Source of the DNA: an uncultured Oscillospiraceae bacterium
GTDB taxonomy: Bacteria; Bacillota; Clostridia; Oscillospirales; Ruminococcaceae
Length of the DNA stretch: 27,123 nt
Reading direction: 5' to 3'
Assembly (NCBI GenBank): GCA_934527255.1
Contig: CAKTAM010000016.1
Span: forward strand, 1 to 27,123
In this document: piece after piece, positions 23,998 through 27,123 of the stretch
How positions within the stretch are numbered: the stretch's first letter is position 1
How the letters are laid out: each line of letters starts with the position of its first letter
Program-made: the position numbers and the translations under genes
Notes under the pieces: model-generated
The model's input: only the letters and a program-made list of their open reading frames with translations
Databases searched by the model: none
Told to the model about the DNA's origin: nothing

Positions 23998-25053
23998 TCA
24001 GATATGGCAGGCGATGGAATGGCCCTGCTCCTGTGCGGCAAAGGCCGCGTCGATCACCTTCATCACACGCAGCGCCTGCGCGGGTTTAACGATCAGCTCT
24101 GCCGTGCCGTTCATCACGCCCAGAATGTTCCGGTAATAGTCGGCCCAGTCCGTCTCAACGGCGGGCAGCGGCAGTTCGCGCGTGGTCTCCGGCGGGCGGG
24201 GCGCCATGGTGCGGGTGGGGCCCGCCTCGGTGTAAACGATGTCGTCTGCCCACTCCATCTCCTTGTCGGTGTTCAGCTGCACAATGCGGCCGTTGGCGGC
24301 CCAGTCCTGCACCAGCATGGTTCCGTTGACGCAGCTGACATGCCAGCGCGGGCGGGAAATAAAGCAGTTGGTCGTCATTTCCAGCAGGGCCGAGGTTTTG
24401 TTCTCAAAGCGCAGGAACACCTTGATGTTATCATCCACCTCGTTGGAAAAGACGCTTTGCAGATGTGCGCCGACCTCGACCACAGGTGAATCGATCATAT
24501 CCATCACCTGGTCGATCAGGTGCACGCCCCAATCCAGCAGCATACCGCCGCCGTTCAGCTTATGGCCGCGCCAGCCCTGCATCGAGCCCGCACGCGAACC
24601 GTCCACCCGGCTTTCAATAAAGTACGGCGCGCCGATGGTGCCATCCTCCAGCACCTTTTTGACAGTGCGGTAATCCTTATCCCAGCGGCGGTTCTGGTGA
24701 ATGCTGAACAGCTTGCCGGTTTCCTTTGCCACGGCGATCATCTCTTCCAGATCGGCCGAGCAGACGGTAACGGGCTTTTCGCACACCACGTTTTTCCCGG
24801 CACGCAGTGCCTGAATGACAATGCCCTTGTGGAAATTGTTGGGGGTGGCCACCGTCACCAGCGAGATGTCGGGATCGGCCAGGACCTCCTCCAGCGAGCC
24901 GTAGACCTGCAGCCCCTGTGCACGGGCTTTTTCGCGGGGCTCCTCCCGCACATCATATATTCCTTTTACCTTCAGCTCCGGCAAACGGGTGCGGATATTC
25001 TCCGCGTGCCAGCCGCCCATGCCGCCAAAGCCAATAATGGCCATTTGTACCAT
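23998..25053 (-). CDS. Gfo/Idh/MocA family oxidoreductase
   Basis: This 351 aa NAD(P)-dependent dehydrogenase acts on sugars, inositols or related compounds. The N-terminal Rossmann fold has MAIIGFGGMGGWHAENI (4-20), TVATPNNFHKGIVIQAL and the EKP motif (92-94, VVCEKPVTV). The C-terminal domain has HQNRRWDKDY and GGGMLLDWGVHLIDQ, where D174 and H178 are the usual catalytic pair. Length is standard. The ATG at 25053 lies eight bases after AAAGGAG. There is no sugar transporter or kinase next to it, so the substrate cannot be named. It is divergent from the alarmone synthetase gene, and the two promoters overlap. Confidence 0.92.
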   Translation of the reverse strand: MVQMAIIGFGGMGGWHAENIRTRLPELKVKGIYDVREEPREKARAQGLQVYGSLEEVLADPDISLVTVATPNNFHKGIVIQALRAGKNVVCEKPVTVCSADLEEMIAVAKETGKLFSIHQNRRWDKDYRTVKKVLEDGTIGAPYFIESRVDGSRAGSMQGWRGHKLNGGGMLLDWGVHLIDQVMDMIDSPVVEVGAHLQSVFSNEVDDNIKVFLRFENKTSALLEMTTNCFISRPRWHVSCVNGTMLVQDWAANGRIVQLNTDKEMEWADDIVYTEAGPTRTMAPRPPETTRELPLPAVETDWADYYRNILGVMNGTAELIVKPAQALRVMKVIDAAFAAQEQGHSIACHI

Positions 25054-25090
25054 CGTTCATTCTCCTTTCACCGTTTCCGGCTTTTTCACA

Positions 25091-25119
25091 TTGCATTTTA
25101 CCATGGTTTTTGTTAAAAT
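25091..25119. promoter_or_regulatory. overlapping divergent promoters of the alarmone synthetase and Gfo/Idh genes
   Basis: On the plus strand TTGCAT (25091-25096) and TAAAAT (25114-25119) are 17 bases apart. On the minus strand TGGTAAAAT (25095-25103) is an extended -10 for the oxidoreductase gene, with a poor -35 near 25118-25123. The two cannot be occupied at once. Confidence 0.55.
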
Positions 25120-25284
25120 AAAAGACAGAACCGGCTTGTTTTTCGCCATATCTTGCGCTGTTTGAAAAGCAGGATGCCGCAAACCGCCAAAGTATGCCGT
25201 TTCCCCAGGCAGCGCCGCTTTTTGCCCTGTTGGCAGGAATGCCGCGCAGAGCAAGCCGTATGAAAAAAGGAGCGACCCGATATT

Positions 25285-26112
25285 TTGAGTGAACCCATTT
25301 CCGTTTCGTCCGTCCGCACGGCGGCAGAGTCTGCCCCGCAGGTAGACGCCTTTTCGCTTTCTGCCAAGGATGCCATTTCCTCCGCAAAGCCCGTCTCGGC
25401 AGCCGAGACCATCTCCCGCGCCGAGATGGACGCATTTTTCGATGTCATGCAGCCGTTTAAGGAGCTGATGATGTACTACGAGTGCGCCATTCTGGAGGTG
25501 CGCACCAAAGTTGAAGTGCTGGACAAGGAGTTCAGCGTGCGCTACCAGCGCGACCCGGTGGAGAGCATCAAGACCCGCCTGAAAAGCCCGCTGAGCATTG
25601 TGGAAAAAATGCGCCGCAAGGGGCTGCCCCTGCGGCTGGATACGCTGGAGCGTTCGATCCACGACGTGGCAGGCATTCGCATCGTCTGCTCGTTCGTCGA
25701 CGATATTTACGCCGTGGCCAACCTGCTGACCAGCCAGGATGACATCACCCTGCTGGAAACCAAGGATTATATCAAGAATCCCAAGCCCAACGGCTATCGC
25801 AGCCTGCACCTGCTGGTGGGCATTCCCATTTTTCTGTCCAGCGGCAAAAAGGAGATGTGCGTGGAGGTGCAGATCCGCACCGTCGCCATGGATTTCTGGG
25901 CTTCGACCGAGCACAAGATCAAATATAAAAAGGACATTGCCGACCGCGAAAATGTCACCAACCGACTGCGCATCTGTGCCGAAAAGGTGGCTGCGCTGGA
26001 TCTGGAAATGCAGGAGATTGGCCGCGAGATCGCCCGCGAACAGAACGAGCTGACCGGGCAGGAGGAGCCGTTCCGCCGCACCCCGCTGTTTCACGACGAA
26101 GCCGCCGAATGA
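25285..26112 (+). CDS. small alarmone synthetase (GTP pyrophosphokinase, RelA/SpoT synthetase domain)
   Basis: This 275 aa protein makes (p)ppGpp from GTP/GDP and ATP and has no hydrolase or ACT/TGS domains. The synthetase core (about 60-215) has KSPLSIVEKMRRKG, SIHDVAGIRIVCSFVDDIY (124-142), DYIKNPKPNGYRSLHLLV (161-178) and VEVQIRTVAMDFWASTEH (193-210). The PKPNGYRSLHL and AMDFWASTEHKI wording is nearer to Bacillus YwaC (RelP) than to YjbM (RelQ), as far as I recall those sequences. Residues 1-45 form an Ala/Ser-rich extension (PISVSSVRTAAESAPQ) not seen in those proteins. The start is TTG at 25285. AAGGAG lies 12 bases upstream, a long spacing, and no better in-frame start precedes the core until an ATG at residue 48 without a ribosome site. 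Confidence 0.88.
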   Translation: MSEPISVSSVRTAAESAPQVDAFSLSAKDAISSAKPVSAAETISRAEMDAFFDVMQPFKELMMYYECAILEVRTKVEVLDKEFSVRYQRDPVESIKTRLKSPLSIVEKMRRKGLPLRLDTLERSIHDVAGIRIVCSFVDDIYAVANLLTSQDDITLLETKDYIKNPKPNGYRSLHLLVGIPIFLSSGKKEMCVEVQIRTVAMDFWASTEHKIKYKKDIADRENVTNRLRICAEKVAALDLEMQEIGREIAREQNELTGQEEPFRRTPLFHDEAAE

Positions 26113-26228
26113 CCGGCGCCGTCCGGCGCTGACCGCACCGCCCCGATGCCGGATGCCTGCCGGAGGCGTTCCGCCTGCAGAGCGCTGCCTGCCATGGGCG
26201 CTGCCAAAAAAGAACACCGACTGCACAA

Positions 26229-26265
26229 ACGCGCCGCCTGTATGCACACAGGCGGCGCGTTTTTT
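26229..26265 (+). terminator. terminator of the alarmone synthetase gene
   Basis: A 13-base perfect stem (ACGCGCCGCCTGT with ACAGGCGGCGCGT), a six-base loop and six T. It lies about 115 bases after the stop. The stretch before it has no gene. Confidence 0.9.
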
Positions 26266-26350
26266 GCTGTATACTTTCTGTCACGGGCACGCAGGCAAGG
26301 CGAAAATGCTTTTTGGCCAACCAGCGGCCGTTTGACATGCTCACCGCGCC

Positions 26351-26545
26351 TTATTCCGCGGGCGGGTTGGGGATGATGAGCGCGGCCAGAATGTAGAACA
26401 GCAGGCCGCTGCCAAAGCCCAGCGACAGCAAAACAAACACCAGACGGACAATGGTGGGGTCGATGCCCAGAAACTCGCCCAGGCCGCCGCATACACCGGC
26501 CAGTACACGCCCGCCGCGGGCCTTGTATAATTTTTTGTTCTCCAT
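26351..26545 (-). CDS. PspC domain protein (small membrane protein)
   Basis: This 64 aa protein consists of one PspC domain. KKLYKARGGRVLAGVCGGLGEFLGIDPTIVRLVFVLLSL holds the family's GVCGGLGEYLGIDPTLVR-type core, followed by a hydrophobic helix FGSGLLFYILAALIIP. PspC proteins are membrane components linked to envelope stress, and in Firmicutes they often sit with DUF4097 or LiaF-like proteins. The ATG at 26545 follows GGGAGG by about nine bases. It lies 79 bases downstream of the DUF4097 gene on the same strand, so the two probably form an operon. A TGCCGC-CTTGT-GCGGCA hairpin lies in the gap. Confidence 0.92.
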   Translation of the reverse strand: MENKKLYKARGGRVLAGVCGGLGEFLGIDPTIVRLVFVLLSLGFGSGLLFYILAALIIPNPPAE

Positions 26546-26624
26546 AAAATTCTTCCTCCCTGTCGTTCAAACCGTTCTCTTTTCTATTGCTATGCCGCAC
26601 AAGGCGGCAGGTTTCTTTCGAACA

Positions 26625-27123
26625 TCATGCAAAGCGCAGTTGCACGCTGCCCATGTCGCATTCCACGGCATACTGTACCGCCGCCGAAGGGTTCTCGCTG
26701 GCCTTGTTGGAAAAGCCATCATACTGGCGGCCGTCCACCTCGACGCTGCCCATATCGCACCTGACGGTATAGCCGTAGCTTTGCGGGCGCATCAGCGTAC
26801 ACTGTACCTCGCCCAGGCCGCAGTCGATCTCGGCGCCGCCGCGCAGGTCGCCCTGCAGACGGATGCTGCCCATGCCGACCTCCAGCGAGCAATCGCCCGT
26901 TACGGTCAGATCGTTCAAGATGATCTCGCCCGCGTCGGCCTCCACATCCGCCGTCCGACAGCTCAGCCCGTCGACCGTCAGGCTGCCCATGCCAAGCTCC
27001 AGCTCCAGATGCTGCAGCTCGATCCCCTGCGGATAGGTCAGCGTCACGGTCACCGACGGATCGGCCACACGCTTTTTCACCGTGACCTTCCATACGCCGT
27101 CCTCCTGCACCGCAGTATAGGCC
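26625..27123 (-). CDS. DUF4097-type beta-helical envelope protein (partial, N-terminus off the right edge)
   Basis: The 165 C-terminal residues show short repeating strands, each built on a GMGSL/DAGEI/GMGSI/GLGEV/DMGSV turn: LELELGMGSLTVDG, DVEADAGEIILND, LEVGMGSIRLQG, EIDCGLGEVQCT, VRCDMGSVEVDG and VECDMGSVQLRF. This regular ladder is typical of DUF4097 (putative adhesin) domains, which form a single-stranded beta-solenoid. The frame is open to the right edge and no start with a ribosome site is visible, so the N-terminal part, usually with a membrane helix, is missing. The protein is upstream of PspC in the same direction. The two families often occur together in envelope-stress operons with PadR or DUF1700 genes, which would be expected to the right of this window. 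Confidence 0.85.
   Translation of the reverse strand, partial: AYTAVQEDGVWKVTVKKRVADPSVTVTLTYPQGIELQHLELELGMGSLTVDGLSCRTADVEADAGEIILNDLTVTGDCSLEVGMGSIRLQGDLRGGAEIDCGLGEVQCTLMRPQSYGYTVRCDMGSVEVDGRQYDGFSNKASENPSAAVQYAVECDMGSVQLRFA

Overview
The window is a GC-rich stretch of chromosome with strongly Gram-positive signals: AGGAGG-type ribosome binding sites, sigma-A-like promoters with 16-18 base spacers, and hairpin-plus-T-run terminators. The gene set is a dockerin-bearing cell-wall subtilase with a PDTG sorting motif, NfnAB, an NADP-type glutamate dehydrogenase, a PdaA-type deacetylase, type II pantothenate kinase, and a PspC/DUF4097 pair. This fits a gut anaerobe of the Clostridia, most likely Oscillospiraceae (Faecalibacterium/Gemmiger/Subdoligranulum-like). 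The taxon is inferred from gene content and base composition, not from a marker gene. I see no rRNA, tRNA, CRISPR array, transposase or phage gene.

Layout. 1-3318: a DegV-type lipid-binding protein (minus, cut by the left edge), divergent from a GH78 alpha-L-rhamnosidase (plus). 3476-10036: one very large secreted S8 protease (2186 aa, minus). 10296-11636: gdhA (minus), divergent from a GH99-like/WbsX gene (12030-13142, plus) that has a palindrome on its promoter and a structured leader. 13315-14967: a flavin reductase and a GtrB-like glycosyltransferase (minus). 15333-16172: coaW (plus), whose 3' end is repeated about every 84 bases beyond its stop codon. 16469-18459: a PdaA-type deacetylase and a Nudix hydrolase (minus). 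18758-20963: an iron alcohol dehydrogenase and NAD kinase (minus), divergent from nfnAB (21290-23558, plus). 23998-25053: a Gfo/Idh/MocA oxidoreductase (minus), divergent from a small alarmone synthetase (25285-26112, plus). 26351-27123: PspC and a partial DUF4097 protein (minus).

How the parts fit. The window mixes glycan use (rhamnosidase, GH99-like enzyme, sugar-type oxidoreductase), envelope functions (protease, deacetylase, glycosyltransferase, PspC/DUF4097) and a redox/cofactor block. NAD kinase makes NADP+, NfnAB couples NADH and reduced ferredoxin to NADPH, GdhA uses NADPH for ammonium assimilation, and the iron alcohol dehydrogenase disposes of reducing equivalents. nadK and nfnAB are transcribed divergently from one intergenic region. 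The least ordinary items are the coaW 3' repeat array with its quasi-palindromes, and the protease with a dockerin-like pair inside an Ig-like domain plus a cohesin-like module near the wall anchor. Some intergenic palindromes on promoters are also unassigned.
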